In this document: piece after piece, positions 45,421 to 53,950 of the stretch | Numbering within the stretch: the first letter of the stretch is position 1 | Layout: each line of letters opens with the position of its first letter | The notes under the pieces: model-generated | What the model was told of the DNA's origin: nothing | Seen by the model: only the letters and a program-made list of their open reading frames with translations | The model's database searches: none | Program-made: the position numbers and the translations under genes | NCBI GenBank assembly: GCA_022760435.1 | Contig: JALEFY010000007.1 | Span: 1-64,000, forward strand | Source of the DNA: Neomegalonema sp. | GTDB lineage: Bacteria; Pseudomonadota; Alphaproteobacteria; Rhodobacterales; Rhodobacteraceae | DNA length: 64,000 bases | Reading direction: 5' to 3'

Positions 45421-45457
45421 ATATTGCACTGCACAATTAATATTGCAATGCACAATT
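45421..45457 (-). promoter_or_regulatory. Repeated TGCA-N-TGCA site before the phasin gene
   Basis: Two 18-bp copies, ATATTGCACTGCACAATT (45421-45438) and ATATTGCAATGCACAATT (45440-45457), differ by one base and start 19 bp apart. Each holds the dyad TGCA-N-TGCA. They lie 69 to 105 bp before the phasin ATG. TGC/GCA dyads of this kind are known targets of the PHA repressor PhaR; the assignment here is inferred. Confidence 0.6.
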
Positions 45458-45603
45458 GAACCAATCAGGAGGAATTTTTGTCGCAGATCGACCCGCCTCA
45501 TCATGCTGCCACGCTTTCGCCGAAGAGCAACGGTTAATCGCTCTATGAGTGTGGCGTGTGCTGACGGCGGTGTAAAAGGAAGGTTTCTCGACGAGACAAC
45601 GTG

Positions 45604-45620
45604 CTTTACGTTACGTAAAG
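45604..45620. promoter_or_regulatory. Dyad in the phasin-dacA intergenic region
   Basis: CTTTACG-TTA-CGTAAAG is a perfect 7-bp dyad 275 bp before the D,D-carboxypeptidase start. The rest of 45353-45894 (541 bp) holds no gene; it is AT-rich and also contains TTAACCAT at 45740 facing a second TTAACCA copy on the other strand. Probably promoter DNA; the binding protein is unknown. Confidence 0.45.
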
Positions 45621-45894
45621 AAACCGGTTCTTACACATGCGCCAACTTGCATTCGAACTGTTGTGCCGCCGTCGTTCTGACGGTGCGCTCAGTGAAAACG
45701 CCTTTGGGTACTGGGGCAAATAGTGATCGATACGCAGTATTAACCATTTGTTTGGTAGTTTCGCAAGTGGTTAAAATCTTGGAAACAGGGGCCCGCTATC
45801 CGTAGTGGGCGGCGCAATCCTTGCTTTGACCCAGATCAAGCAAAGAAATCCAAGGCTGATCGCAGCCTTTGAAACGAAGAGGTGCACAAGCGCG

Positions 45895-47256
45895 ATGAAA
45901 CAGTCGAGGATCAAGCGACGCATTTTCGCGCGCCGCGCAATTCTTGCGCTGGTGGCGATCGTCTTGAGCGCCGCAGCACTGCTTGGCGCCCCCAATGATG
46001 CACTTGCGAAGCCGAAGCCGGCCTATGCCATCATGGATGCGGATACCGGTAAGTTCATCAAGGGCGTGCGCTCCAGCGAGCGCGCCTATCCTGCCTCCCT
46101 GACCAAGATGATGACCCTCTACCTGGTGTTTGAAGCGCTTGAGGACGGCAAGCTGTCGCTCGATCAAAAGCTGAAAGCCTCGCGCAATGCCGAGAATCAA
46201 CCGCCCTCCGAATTGGGGCTCAAACGCGGCGACAGGATCACCGTCAGCGATGCGATACGGGCCGCGGCGGTAAAGTCGGCCAATGATGCCGCCGTTGTTC
46301 TGGCCGAAGCCATCGGCGGGACCGAAGCAAACTTCGCCAAGATGATGACCAAGAAGGCCAAGGCGCTCGGGATGAAGCGCACAACCTTCAAGAACGCGAC
46401 CGGGCTGACCGCGCGCGGGCATTTGTCAACGCCGCGCGACATGGCCGTGCTGGCGCGGCGGGTCTGGGCGGATTTTCCGCAGCATTATCGAGTCTTCGCA
46501 CGCAAGAGCGCTCAGGTTCATGGGCGCCGACTGCGCGCGACCAACAATCTGCTCAGCGATTACGAGGGCGCCGACGGGGTCAAGACTGGCTACACCTCCG
46601 CGGCCGGATTCAATCTCGCAGCCTCGGCGGTGAAGAACGAGCGCCGGGCAATCGTGGTCTATTTCGGAGCCAAATCGGTGGCCAAGCGGGACAAGCGCGT
46701 CGCTGAATTGCTCGATCTGGCGTTTAAAAAGCTGCCCAAGCTGAAGAAAACCTATCGCCCCTCGGGTCTGGTCGCCTACGCCCCACTCCCGAGCCTGCGC
46801 CCCAAGGAGGGGGAGCGCGAGACCCTGCGCGCCGTCGCCTCGGATCTGCCGGACATCACCGCCGAGCCAGCGCCGGAGCAGCCGCAGATCGCATCAGCCC
46901 GCGCACCGAAGAAAGCCCCAAGCGCCGCGCGCCCGCTCTCTCGCAGAGGCAACAACGCCCCGGGCGATGTCAGAACCGGGGAGATTGCGCGCAGCAATTC
47001 CGGGGCGAATTGGGCAATTCAGGTCGGCGCCTATTTTGATCGCGTCTCCGCCGACCGCCAACTTTCGCGCATCCTGAAATCGCACGCGCCAGCGCTGAAG
47101 AACGCCTATCGCTCGGTGTCGACTTATGTGAATGGCCGCAAGATGATCTTTCGCGCCCGCTTCATCCGTATGGCGGAAAGCGATGCGCGCTCGACCTGCT
47201 CGTATCTCACCGGCAAGCGCCTCGATTGCACTCTGGTTCCGCCAAGCAGCTGGTAA
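45895..47256 (+). CDS. D-alanyl-D-alanine carboxypeptidase with SPOR domain
   Basis: A 453-aa penicillin-binding protein. A signal peptide (ILALVAIVLSAAALLGAPNDALA) is followed by the S11 active site S68-L-T-K71, the SAN motif (VKSANDAAVVLAEAIGG) and VKTGYTSAAGFNLAASA (KTG). After a Pro/Ala-rich linker, residues about 375-450 form a SPOR domain (WAIQVGAYFDRVSADRQLSRILKSHAP) that binds denuded septal peptidoglycan, so it probably trims cross-links at division sites. The start is ATG 45895. The stop lies in a 15-bp tandem repeat. Confidence 0.93.
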   Translation: MKQSRIKRRIFARRAILALVAIVLSAAALLGAPNDALAKPKPAYAIMDADTGKFIKGVRSSERAYPASLTKMMTLYLVFEALEDGKLSLDQKLKASRNAENQPPSELGLKRGDRITVSDAIRAAAVKSANDAAVVLAEAIGGTEANFAKMMTKKAKALGMKRTTFKNATGLTARGHLSTPRDMAVLARRVWADFPQHYRVFARKSAQVHGRRLRATNNLLSDYEGADGVKTGYTSAAGFNLAASAVKNERRAIVVYFGAKSVAKRDKRVAELLDLAFKKLPKLKKTYRPSGLVAYAPLPSLRPKEGERETLRAVASDLPDITAEPAPEQPQIASARAPKKAPSAARPLSRRGNNAPGDVRTGEIARSNSGANWAIQVGAYFDRVSADRQLSRILKSHAPALKNAYRSVSTYVNGRKMIFRARFIRMAESDARSTCSYLTGKRLDCTLVPPSSW

Positions 47257-47305
47257 TAGAGTAGCTGGTAATAGAGTAGCTGGTAATAAAGTAGCTGGTA
47301 GCCAG
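47246..47305 (+). repeat. 15-bp tandem repeat over the carboxypeptidase stop codon
   Basis: Four 15-bp units run from 47246: GCAGCTGGTAATAGA, GTAGCTGGTAATAGA, GTAGCTGGTAATAAA and GTAGCTGGTAGCCAG. In frame each of the first three reads Ser-Trp-stop-stop-Ser, so the tandem stops TAA-TAG recur at 15-bp spacing and the protein end does not change with copy number. Confidence 0.9.
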
Positions 47306-47329
47306 GCAGCGGGTGCGCGTGCAGCGCGC

Positions 47330-48148
47330 TCAGACCGCGATATCGGCAGGCATGTCCGGCAGGTGCAGCGCGCTCATCAATTGGGTGACTTCCTGAGCCG
47401 CCCGCCGATAATCGTGATCGGCCGGAAACTTGCTGACATTATAGTCGAAGATCGTCGTACCCTTGTGGAACATCTCCCGGAAGATCGCCCGCTCGCAAAA
47501 ACCATCAATGCAGCGAAAGCTCAGCCGCTTGCTGAGCCGGGTCAGCGCCTCGGAGATGCGCGGATCCATGGCCTGGGCAGGATTGCGCCGATTGCGCATC
47601 ACCACCCAGTCAATCGCCTTGAGACCGGTTTCCGAACGCAGCTTGCGGCATTCCCACACCATCTCCGAGTAAATCGACGGGCCAATGATCTGCCCGGAGC
47701 TCGGATCGATCCGTGCCAGCAGGTCGAAATCGACAAAACTCTCATTGATCGGGGTGATCAGCGTATCGGCGGCGGCATGGCCCAGACGAGCCAGATAGCT
47801 ATCTCCGCCCGGACAATCGATGATCACAACATCGCATTCGTTGTAAAGGCCCGCCAGAGCCGTCGAGAAGCGTTCAAGCTCCTCCTGCTCGGCGTAATCC
47901 TTATTGACGTGATCGCTGGACTCGATGCTCCGACGCTCGGGCATCTTGAGCCGCTGCCCCTCGCGACGGCCAAAGGATTCGCGGTTATCGAGATAGCGAA
48001 AGAAGCTTTTCTGACGCGTATCGAGATCCAGCGCGCCGACACGACGTCCCGACCGCGCCAAGGCCACGAAAAGGTGCATGGCCGTCGTCGACTTGCCAGT
48101 GCCGCCCTTTTCATTGCCGAGCACGATTACATGCGCAGATGATGCCAT
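47330..48148 (-). CDS. mipZ: Division-plane positioning ATPase MipZ
   Basis: A 272-aa ParA-type ATPase, start ATG 48148 (MASSAHVIVLGNEKGGTGKSTTAMHL). The deviant Walker A is GNEKGGTGKST, then the MipZ-typical LDLDTRQKSFFRYLDNRESF and IIDCPGGDSYLARLGHAAADTLITPINESFVDFDLLARIDP. MipZ forms gradients from ParB at the poles and blocks FtsZ near them, so division occurs at mid-cell. A longer frame upstream is Cys/Arg-rich and was dropped. It converges with the D,D-carboxypeptidase across the 15-bp repeat. Confidence 0.9.
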   Translation of the reverse strand: MASSAHVIVLGNEKGGTGKSTTAMHLFVALARSGRRVGALDLDTRQKSFFRYLDNRESFGRREGQRLKMPERRSIESSDHVNKDYAEQEELERFSTALAGLYNECDVVIIDCPGGDSYLARLGHAAADTLITPINESFVDFDLLARIDPSSGQIIGPSIYSEMVWECRKLRSETGLKAIDWVVMRNRRNPAQAMDPRISEALTRLSKRLSFRCIDGFCERAIFREMFHKGTTIFDYNVSKFPADHDYRRAAQEVTQLMSALHLPDMPADIAV

Positions 48149-48282
48149 CTGATTCTGGCCCGCTCTCTGAGTTCGTGCAAGTCTAGCGACCTGCGTTCGC
48201 GCCGGCGCACACAGCCGGCATACACGCGCATTGTGTACCCGACCGCCGCACAACTACAACCGCGATCACGCTGAACCCCTGA

Positions 48283-48306
48283 GAAAATGCGGCTCTGTTG
48301 AGCCGC
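48283..48306 (-). terminator. Terminator after rpmE
   Basis: On the minus strand GCGGCTC-AACA-GAGCCGC (48306-48289) is a perfect 7-bp stem followed by ATTTTC. A second small hairpin, ACACCA-CATC-TGGTGT at 48308-48323, sits at the rpmE stop. Confidence 0.8.
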
Positions 48307-48322
48307 AACACCACATCTGGTG

Positions 48323-48544
48323 TCAGAAGCCGAAGCCTTCGAACTTCTTCTTGAATTTGGAAACCCGGCCACCGGTATCCATCAGCCGCTGCGAACCGCC
48401 GGTCCAGGCCGGATGCGCCGAAGGATCGATATCCAGGGTCAGGGTGTCGCCTTCCTTGCCATAGGTCGAGCGCATCTGGATGCTGGAACCGTCCGTCATT
48501 TTCACGTCGATCAGGTGATAGTCGGGATGGATGTCTTTTTTCAT
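48323..48544 (-). CDS. rpmE: 50S ribosomal protein L31
   Basis: A 73-aa protein, [21 protein letters not shown], with [25 protein letters not shown] near the end, the alphaproteobacterial L31 pattern. It lacks the zinc-binding Cys pairs. The gene is alone and ends at a clear terminator. Confidence 0.95.
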   Translation of the reverse strand: MKKDIHPDYHLIDVKMTDGSSIQMRSTYGKEGDTLTLDIDPSAHPAWTGGSQRLMDTGGRVSKFKKKFEGFGF

Positions 48545-48706
48545 GGTCGTCTCCGCTGCGAAGCGTACAGGAGAACGCTTTCGGGGTAATGCGTGGAACG
48601 CAAACGCCGCGCTGATTGGTAAGAACCAGCACGGCGATGCGAAATCAGAGCGGTCTATAGCCCAAGCAACCGCTGCGCTGCAAGCCGATTATGACCGCCC
48701 CAAGGC

Positions 48707-49729
48707 TCAAACAGCGCCGTAATAGCCCTCATAGAGCGGCGCGACATCGTCTTCGCTAAAAAGCGACGAGACCGAGGTGTCATTGCCGACATTGAGGATG
48801 GCCTGCGCCAGCAACGGCGCCAGCGGCAGGATCCGAATCTTGTCACAGGCCAGCACATCATCGCGCGGGGTGATCGAATCCGTAATGACGACGCTTTCGA
48901 GCACGGAATTGGAGATCCGCTCGATCGCCGGATTGGAGAGAACGCCATGGGTGACATAGGCATGCACCGCCCGCGCGCCGTCTTCCATCAGCTTCTCCGC
49001 CGCCTTTTGCAACGTGCCTGCCGTGTCGCAGATATCATCGACGAGGATGCAGGTGCGATCCTTCACATCGCCGATCACGGTCATCTCGGAGACTTCATTC
49101 GCCTTGACCCGGCGCTTGTCCACAATCGAGAGCGCGGCATCGATACGCTTGGCCAGATCGCGTGCGCGGACCACGCCGCCCACATCGGGCGAGACGATCA
49201 TCAGATCCTCGGCACTGCGGAAATGATGCTTGATATCGAGGGCAAAGACCGGCGCGGCATAGAGATTGTCGGTCGGGATATCGAAGAACCCCTGGATCTG
49301 ACCGGCATGCAGATCCAGTGTCAGGATCCGGTCGGCACCCGCTTCGGTGAGCAGATTGGCGACCAGTTTGGCCGAGATCGGCGTGCGCGCAGCGGTGCGG
49401 CGGTCCTGACGGGCATAGCCGAAATAGGGCATGACGGCGGTGATCCGCATTGCCGAGGACCGGCGCAGCGCATCGATGATCACCAGCAGTTCCATGAGAT
49501 TGTCATTGGCCGGTTTCGAGGTCGGCTGGATGACGAACACATCCTCCCCGCGGACATTGTCATAGATCTCGACATAGATCTCATCATCCTTGAACCGCTC
49601 GACCCGAGCCGAGGCGAGCTCGACCTTCTCGCCGCGATAATAGGAAACGCGCCGGGCGATGGCTTCGGCCAGCGGCTTGTTCGCATTGCCGCAAACCAGG
49701 CGAACGGAGCTTTCGGACTTGACGGGCAT
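48707..49729 (-). CDS. prs: Ribose-phosphate pyrophosphokinase
   Basis: A 340-aa PRPP synthetase. [28 protein letters not shown] begins the first Rossmann-like domain; [46 protein letters not shown] is the ATP/activation loop and [21 protein letters not shown] the PRPP-binding motif. It is longer than the roughly 310-320 aa typical of bacteria because of insertions and a C-terminal extra stretch ([16 protein letters not shown]). Start ATG 49729 is preferred to 49768. It supplies PRPP for purines, pyrimidines, histidine and tryptophan. Confidence 0.94.
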   Translation of the reverse strand: MPVKSESSVRLVCGNANKPLAEAIARRVSYYRGEKVELASARVERFKDDEIYVEIYDNVRGEDVFVIQPTSKPANDNLMELLVIIDALRRSSAMRITAVMPYFGYARQDRRTAARTPISAKLVANLLTEAGADRILTLDLHAGQIQGFFDIPTDNLYAAPVFALDIKHHFRSAEDLMIVSPDVGGVVRARDLAKRIDAALSIVDKRRVKANEVSEMTVIGDVKDRTCILVDDICDTAGTLQKAAEKLMEDGARAVHAYVTHGVLSNPAIERISNSVLESVVITDSITPRDDVLACDKIRILPLAPLLAQAILNVGNDTSVSSLFSEDDVAPLYEGYYGAV

Positions 49730-49966
49730 GGGCTGGCTACCTTGCTGCGCGCCGATATTGCGGCGCAAATAATGGGGAGCGTGATGCCGGTCTGCTAGCA
49801 GGCCCCCAGAGCGCTGCCAAGCCCCAGGTCATGAACTCCCCCTTGCGTCCCCCTTTGCCGCCCCATTGAGATGACATTTTAGTGACGCGAGATCTTGCGC
49901 TGGCGTCTTTGCGCGCTTTTAGGCTTATGTGCCTTTGCACGCAGCGAGGATCCGGGAGAAGCCGCC

Positions 49967-50575
49967 ATGCCGACGAGTATCGATTACTATTTCAGCCTGC
50001 TATCCCCTTTCACCTATCTGGCCGGCACCAGGCTCGAGACCATCGCCGCCCGCCATGGTGCCGCGATTCGCTATCGTCCGTTCGATATCATGAAGGTGTT
50101 CGCGGAAACCGGCGGGGTGCCGCTCGGCCAGCGCCACTGGTCGCGGCAGGAATACCGGTTGCAGGAGCTGCGTCGGCTGGCCAAGCACAATCAGATGAGC
50201 ATCAACCTAAAGCCCGCGCATTGGCCGACCGACCCGGCCCCGGCCAGCGCCGTGCTGATCGCGGCCCAGCAGGCCGGGCAGAGCATCGGCCTGCTGAGCC
50301 ATGCCTTCCTGCGCGCGGTCTGGCATGAAGAGAAAAACATCGCCGATCAGGCGGTGATCGATGAGATCCTCGCGGCCAATGATGTCGACACCGCCCGGCT
50401 CGCGCCGCATATGGCCGATGCGCCCGGGATCTACGCGCAGAACACTCAGGATGCGCTGGCCAATGGCGTTTTTGGCGCCCCGTTCTACATCCTGGGCACC
50501 GAACGCTTCTGGGGTCAGGATCGGCTTTCCTTCCTCGATGCCGAGCTCAAGGAGCTGGCCGAACAGGGGCTTTGA
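49967..50575 (+). CDS. 2-hydroxychromene-2-carboxylate isomerase family (DsbA-fold) protein
   Basis: A 202-aa protein of the DsbA-like HCCA-isomerase/kappa-GST family: IDYYFSLLSPFTYLAGTRLETIAARHGAAIRYRPFDIMKVFAETGGVPLGQRHWSRQEYR, and a C-terminal NGVFGAPFYILGTERFWGQDRLSFL with the cis-Pro region. Its SPFTY in place of CxxC indicates glutathione-type isomerase rather than disulfide chemistry. It lies just before acuI with an 80-bp gap, the two possibly co-transcribed. The substrate is unclear since no naphthalene pathway is nearby. ATG 49967 has GGGAGA upstream. Confidence 0.85.
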   Translation: MPTSIDYYFSLLSPFTYLAGTRLETIAARHGAAIRYRPFDIMKVFAETGGVPLGQRHWSRQEYRLQELRRLAKHNQMSINLKPAHWPTDPAPASAVLIAAQQAGQSIGLLSHAFLRAVWHEEKNIADQAVIDEILAANDVDTARLAPHMADAPGIYAQNTQDALANGVFGAPFYILGTERFWGQDRLSFLDAELKELAEQGL

Positions 50576-50655
50576 TCGCACTGGCAAGCGCGCGCTTGCA
50601 TCCGCAGGCGCCCTCGATAGGCTGGGCCTCCAGAATGATAAAGGGAGGCCACGCC

Positions 50656-51651
50656 ATGCCATTCAACGCGCTGCTGCTTGAAAAGCTCGAAGACGGTCCG
50701 GTGACCGCGAATATCCGCACGATCGAGGAAAGCGCCTTGCCCGAAGATGGCGAGGTGCTGGTAGCGGTCGAGTATTCAACGCTCAATTACAAGGACGGGC
50801 TGTGCATCGGCGGCCTTGGCGGGCTGGTGCGCCAGTATCCGCATGTGCCGGGGATCGATTTTGCCGGGACGGTCGAGAGCTCGGCCGATCCGCGCTACAA
50901 GCCCGGCGACAAGGTGGTACTCACCGGCTGGCGGGTCGGGGAGATCTGGTGGGGCGGTTTTGCCCAAAAGGCGAAGGTGAAGGCCGATTGGCTGGTGCCG
51001 CTGCCCCCCGCCCTGAGCAGCTTTGAGGCGATGGCGGTCGGCACCGCCGGATTGACCGCAATGCTCGGGGTGATGGCGCTTGAAGACCATGGGCTCACCC
51101 CGGCCAAGGGTCCGGTGCTGATCACCGGCGCAGCGGGCGGCGTTGGCTCGGTGGCCACGGCGATCCTGGCCAAGCTCGGCTATGAGGTCGCGGCGGTGAC
51201 CGGACGGCCCGAAGCGACAGAGGCGCTGAACGCTCTGGGCGCCAGCCAGATTGTGGCGCGCGAGCAGATCAACGAAACCGTCAAGCGTCCGCTGGAAAAG
51301 GAAAGCTGGGCGGGCTGCATCGATTCGGTCGGCGGCGCGATGCTGGCGCGGGTGCTGGGGCAGATGCAATACGGCGCCTCGGTCGCCGCGATCGGCCTTG
51401 CGGGGGGCGCGCAGGTCCCGGCCAATATCATGCCCTTCCTGCTGCGCGGGGTGAACCTGCTCGGCATCGACAGCGTGATGCAGCCCTTTGACAATCGTAT
51501 CCGCGCCTGGAACCGGATCATGACCGATCTGCCGATGGACAAGCTGATGCCGATGGTGTCAAAGCACGCGCTCGGTGATCTGATCGAGCTGGGGCCGAAG
51601 ATCCTGGCCGGGCAGATAAAGGGCCGGGCGGTGATTGACGTGAATGCCTGA
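50656..51651 (+). CDS. acuI: Acrylyl-CoA reductase (AcuI) / MDR-family oxidoreductase
   Basis: A 331-aa zinc-free medium-chain reductase. STLNYKDGLCIGG and YPHVPGIDFAGTVESSADPRYKPGDKVVLTGWRVGE are AcuI hallmarks, followed by VLITGAAGGVGSVATAILAKLGYEVAAVTGR as the NADPH-binding Rossmann fold. AcuI reduces toxic acryloyl-CoA to propionyl-CoA in DMSP and 3-hydroxypropionate metabolism. The genomic neighbours (an isomerase, rsmD) do not show a DMSP cluster. ATG 50656 has GGGAGG eight bases upstream. Confidence 0.9.
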   Translation: MPFNALLLEKLEDGPVTANIRTIEESALPEDGEVLVAVEYSTLNYKDGLCIGGLGGLVRQYPHVPGIDFAGTVESSADPRYKPGDKVVLTGWRVGEIWWGGFAQKAKVKADWLVPLPPALSSFEAMAVGTAGLTAMLGVMALEDHGLTPAKGPVLITGAAGGVGSVATAILAKLGYEVAAVTGRPEATEALNALGASQIVAREQINETVKRPLEKESWAGCIDSVGGAMLARVLGQMQYGASVAAIGLAGGAQVPANIMPFLLRGVNLLGIDSVMQPFDNRIRAWNRIMTDLPMDKLMPMVSKHALGDLIELGPKILAGQIKGRAVIDVNA

Positions 51652-51697
51652 TCCGGCGCGCTTGCTGGCTCGAGAACTGGCGGATTGAGGAGCGGAG

Positions 51698-52261
51698 ATG
51701 CGGATTGTCGGCGGAGCCTTGTCGGGCCGCAAGCTGGTCAGTGTCGGTGCCGGGGCGCCCGATGCGCATCTGCGCCCGACCACCGACCGGGTGCGCGAGA
51801 GCCTGTTCAACCTGCTCGCCCATGGCGATTATCCGCCTCTGGAGGGCGCGCGGGTGCTCGACCTGTTCGCAGGCACCGGCGCGCTGGGGCTCGAGGCGCT
51901 GTCACGCGGGGCGGAGCGAGCGGTCTTCATCGATGATCACCCCAAGGCCCGCGCCCTGATCCGGCAGAATGTCGAGACCCTCGGCCTGGTCGGCAAGACC
52001 CGCATTCTGCGCCGCGATGCAACGCGGCTCGGGGCGAATGATCGCGAGCCCTACACGCATCTGTTTCTCGATCCGCCCTATGGCAAGGGACTGGGCAACG
52101 TGGCCATCGCCGCCGCTCTCGCCCATGATTGGCTGACCCCCGGAGCGCTGGTGATCTGGGAGCGCGGCGCGAGCGAGGCTCTGGAGCCGCCCGAGGGCGT
52201 CTCACTCGCGGATGAGCGTCAATATGGCGATACCAAAATCGCCCTGCTGCTACGCGACTGA
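51698..52261 (+). CDS. rsmD: 16S rRNA m2G966 methyltransferase RsmD
   Basis: A 187-aa SAM-dependent methyltransferase. MRIVGGALSGRKL is the family start, LRPTTDRVRESLFNLL the substrate loop, VLDLFAGTGALGLEALSRGA motif I and FLDPPYGKG the catalytic (D/N)PPY motif. It methylates G966 of 16S rRNA during ribosome assembly. It follows acuI by 46 bp. The start ATG 51698 has GAGGAG about nine bases upstream. Confidence 0.94.
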   Translation: MRIVGGALSGRKLVSVGAGAPDAHLRPTTDRVRESLFNLLAHGDYPPLEGARVLDLFAGTGALGLEALSRGAERAVFIDDHPKARALIRQNVETLGLVGKTRILRRDATRLGANDREPYTHLFLDPPYGKGLGNVAIAAALAHDWLTPGALVIWERGASEALEPPEGVSLADERQYGDTKIALLLRD

Positions 52262-52339
52262 TCCTTCACGCCCACCCTTTGCTCTACTGCCTCTGGGCCC
52301 ACTCCCTCTTGGCCCACTCCCCATTTGGCCGACTGGCTG

Positions 52340-52873
52340 CTACTGGGCGACCAACTCGGCCAGAAAGCGCCGCGCCTCGTCGCTGCCCCAGTCGCCGGGC
52401 CCCTGAACCCGCGCCACCACCTGCCCGGCCTTGTCGAGCACATAGGAGGTCGGCGTGCCGCGCCCGCCCAATGCCGCGAAATTCATCCGCCCCAGATCAA
52501 TGGCGACGGGCAATTTCTCAAAGCCGCTGCGCGCATAATACTGTGCGACCTTGGCCCGCGCGTCCTCACCGCTATCGAGCGAGATCGGCAGGAACTGCAC
52601 CCCGTCAATCGTCCCGGCCAATGCCTCGATCTGCGGCATCTCGAGCTTGCAGACCGCGCACCAGGTTGCCCAGAACACCAAGACACTCACCTGCCCCTTT
52701 TGCGCCGGCAGATTGGTCTCCGCGCCATCGCCAAGCAGGATCGGCAGACCATAGGGCTCGATCGGCGGCGAGGCGATCTCGATGCGCTGGCCAAAGCGCG
52801 TGCTCATATCCGGCTCATAGGCATGGCCGAGACCGGGAAAAAGCAGTAAGGCTGCGAGAAGCAATCGATGCAC
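52340..52873 (-). CDS. Exported thioredoxin-like (TlpA/ResA type) protein
   Basis: A 177-aa protein with an N-terminal signal (RLLLAALLLFPGLGHA). The redoxin domain carries SVLVFWATWCAVCKLEMPQIEALAG, the active site being W-C-A-V-C, and TPTSYVLDKAGQVVARVQG (cis-Pro TPT). It probably reduces or transfers disulfides in the periplasm, for example in cytochrome c maturation. It is convergent with rsmD and divergent from the gene at 53017. Confidence 0.87.
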   Translation of the reverse strand: MHRLLLAALLLFPGLGHAYEPDMSTRFGQRIEIASPPIEPYGLPILLGDGAETNLPAQKGQVSVLVFWATWCAVCKLEMPQIEALAGTIDGVQFLPISLDSGEDARAKVAQYYARSGFEKLPVAIDLGRMNFAALGGRGTPTSYVLDKAGQVVARVQGPGDWGSDEARRFLAELVAQ

Positions 52874-53016
52874 GAGACCCGTCCTTTCCTACGCGCGAAA
52901 TGCGCTCGTACCCCAGACAATGCCGCACCGCTGGCGGCAATGCATGTCACAATCGGGTCAACGGTCGTGATCGCGCGAAGGAAGGAATGGCGCGCCCCAG
53001 CGCTCAGGAGATGACC

Positions 53017-53355
53017 ATGTCGGCCCGCAAACCGTCCGCCCACAAAACGCCTGCCACCCCCGCGCCGCCATCGCGCAAACAGCGCGACGATCAGCGGGTC
53101 GGTGATGCGCAGGCCGAGCTTGATCAGATCCGCGAGCAAGCGGGCGGCGCGCTTTCGGGCCGCGAGCGGGCGCAGCGCCTCGGCCTTGATCCGGATGATA
53201 CACTGGCGGACCCGCCCCTCGACAAGCGCCTCACCGCCCGCAACATCCTCTTGCAGGGCCTGGCGCTGCTCCTGTTTCTCGCGGTGATGGGCTTCATGCT
53301 CGGCGGCATGTATGAGGGGCTTGCCTCCCTGTTCGAGCGGACGGGGGCACGATGA
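53017..53355 (+). CDS. Small single-span membrane protein
   Basis: A 112-aa protein: a basic, Pro-rich N-terminus, a middle helical part (RERAQRLGLDPDDTLADPPLDKRLTARNILLQ) and a C-terminal membrane helix (ALLLFLAVMGFMLGGMYEGLASLF). ATG 53017 has AGGAG six bases upstream; ATG 53011 overlaps that ribosome site. Its stop overlaps the start of the UPF0260-like gene by ATGA. No family is recognised. Confidence 0.65.
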   Translation: MSARKPSAHKTPATPAPPSRKQRDDQRVGDAQAELDQIREQAGGALSGRERAQRLGLDPDDTLADPPLDKRLTARNILLQGLALLLFLAVMGFMLGGMYEGLASLFERTGAR

Positions 53356-53807
53356 AACAGGCGCTGGCGCGGGAATTCTGGAAGAAAAAGCAGCTTGAAG
53401 AGCTGTCACAAGCCGAATGGGAGGCGCTGTGCGACGGGTGCGGCAAGTGCTGCCTGCTCAAGCTTGAGGATGATGAGACCGGGCATGTCTACTACACCGA
53501 TATCGCCTGCCGGTTGTTCGATGATCAGACCTGCCGATGCGGCAATTATGCGCTGCGCAAGGAATTGGTGCCGCAATGCGTGGTGCTGACCCCGCAGACC
53601 GTGCGCGAGTCCATCGACTGGATGCCGAGAACCTGCGCCTATCGGTTGCTGGCCGAGGGCTATGACCTCTATCCTTGGCATCCGCTGGTCAGCGGCGATG
53701 CGATGAGCGTGCATGATGCGCGGATCTCGGTACGCGCGCAGACCGTCCCCGAATACGAGGTGCCAGAGGATGAACAGCTCGATCACGTGATCGAAGGCGG
53801 GCTATGA
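53352..53807 (+). CDS. YcgN/UPF0260 family cysteine-cluster protein
   Basis: A 151-aa protein with the zinc/iron-binding Cys pattern of this family: CDGCGKCCLLKLEDDETGHVYYTDIACRLFDDQTCRCGNY, then VPQCVVLTP and MPRTCAYRLLAEGYDLYPWHPLVSGD. The family is widespread and its biochemical function is unsettled. The start ATG 53352 overlaps the previous stop. Its tail is acidic (EVPEDEQLDHVIEGGL). Confidence 0.9.
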   Translation: MKQALAREFWKKKQLEELSQAEWEALCDGCGKCCLLKLEDDETGHVYYTDIACRLFDDQTCRCGNYALRKELVPQCVVLTPQTVRESIDWMPRTCAYRLLAEGYDLYPWHPLVSGDAMSVHDARISVRAQTVPEYEVPEDEQLDHVIEGGL

Positions 53808-53894
53808 GCCTGCGCCGAAGCGCGGCCTTGCGATGAGGTCACGGGGCAAATGATGTGACGGGGCCAATGATGTGACGGAGCAAAGAGAGCGCGC

Positions 53895-53916
53895 CGGGAG
53901 AGCACATGCTCTCCCG
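53895..53916. terminator. Perfect 10-bp hairpin after gcrA
   Basis: CGGGAGAGCA-CA-TGCTCTCCCG is a perfect 10-bp stem in the gap between the converging UPF0260-like and gcrA genes. No T-run follows, so it may be a Rho-independent terminator of weak type or a processing signal. Just before it, AATGATGTGACGG occurs twice (53850-53880). Confidence 0.45.
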
Positions 53917-53950
53917 ACAGCTATCAGGCTCTGGTTTAGCCAAAACGCCT

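Noticed and set aside
45740..45747. TTAACCAT as a third CtrA box before the carboxypeptidase
   Set aside because: Only a half-site; the second half does not match TTAA-N7-TTAAC in either direction.
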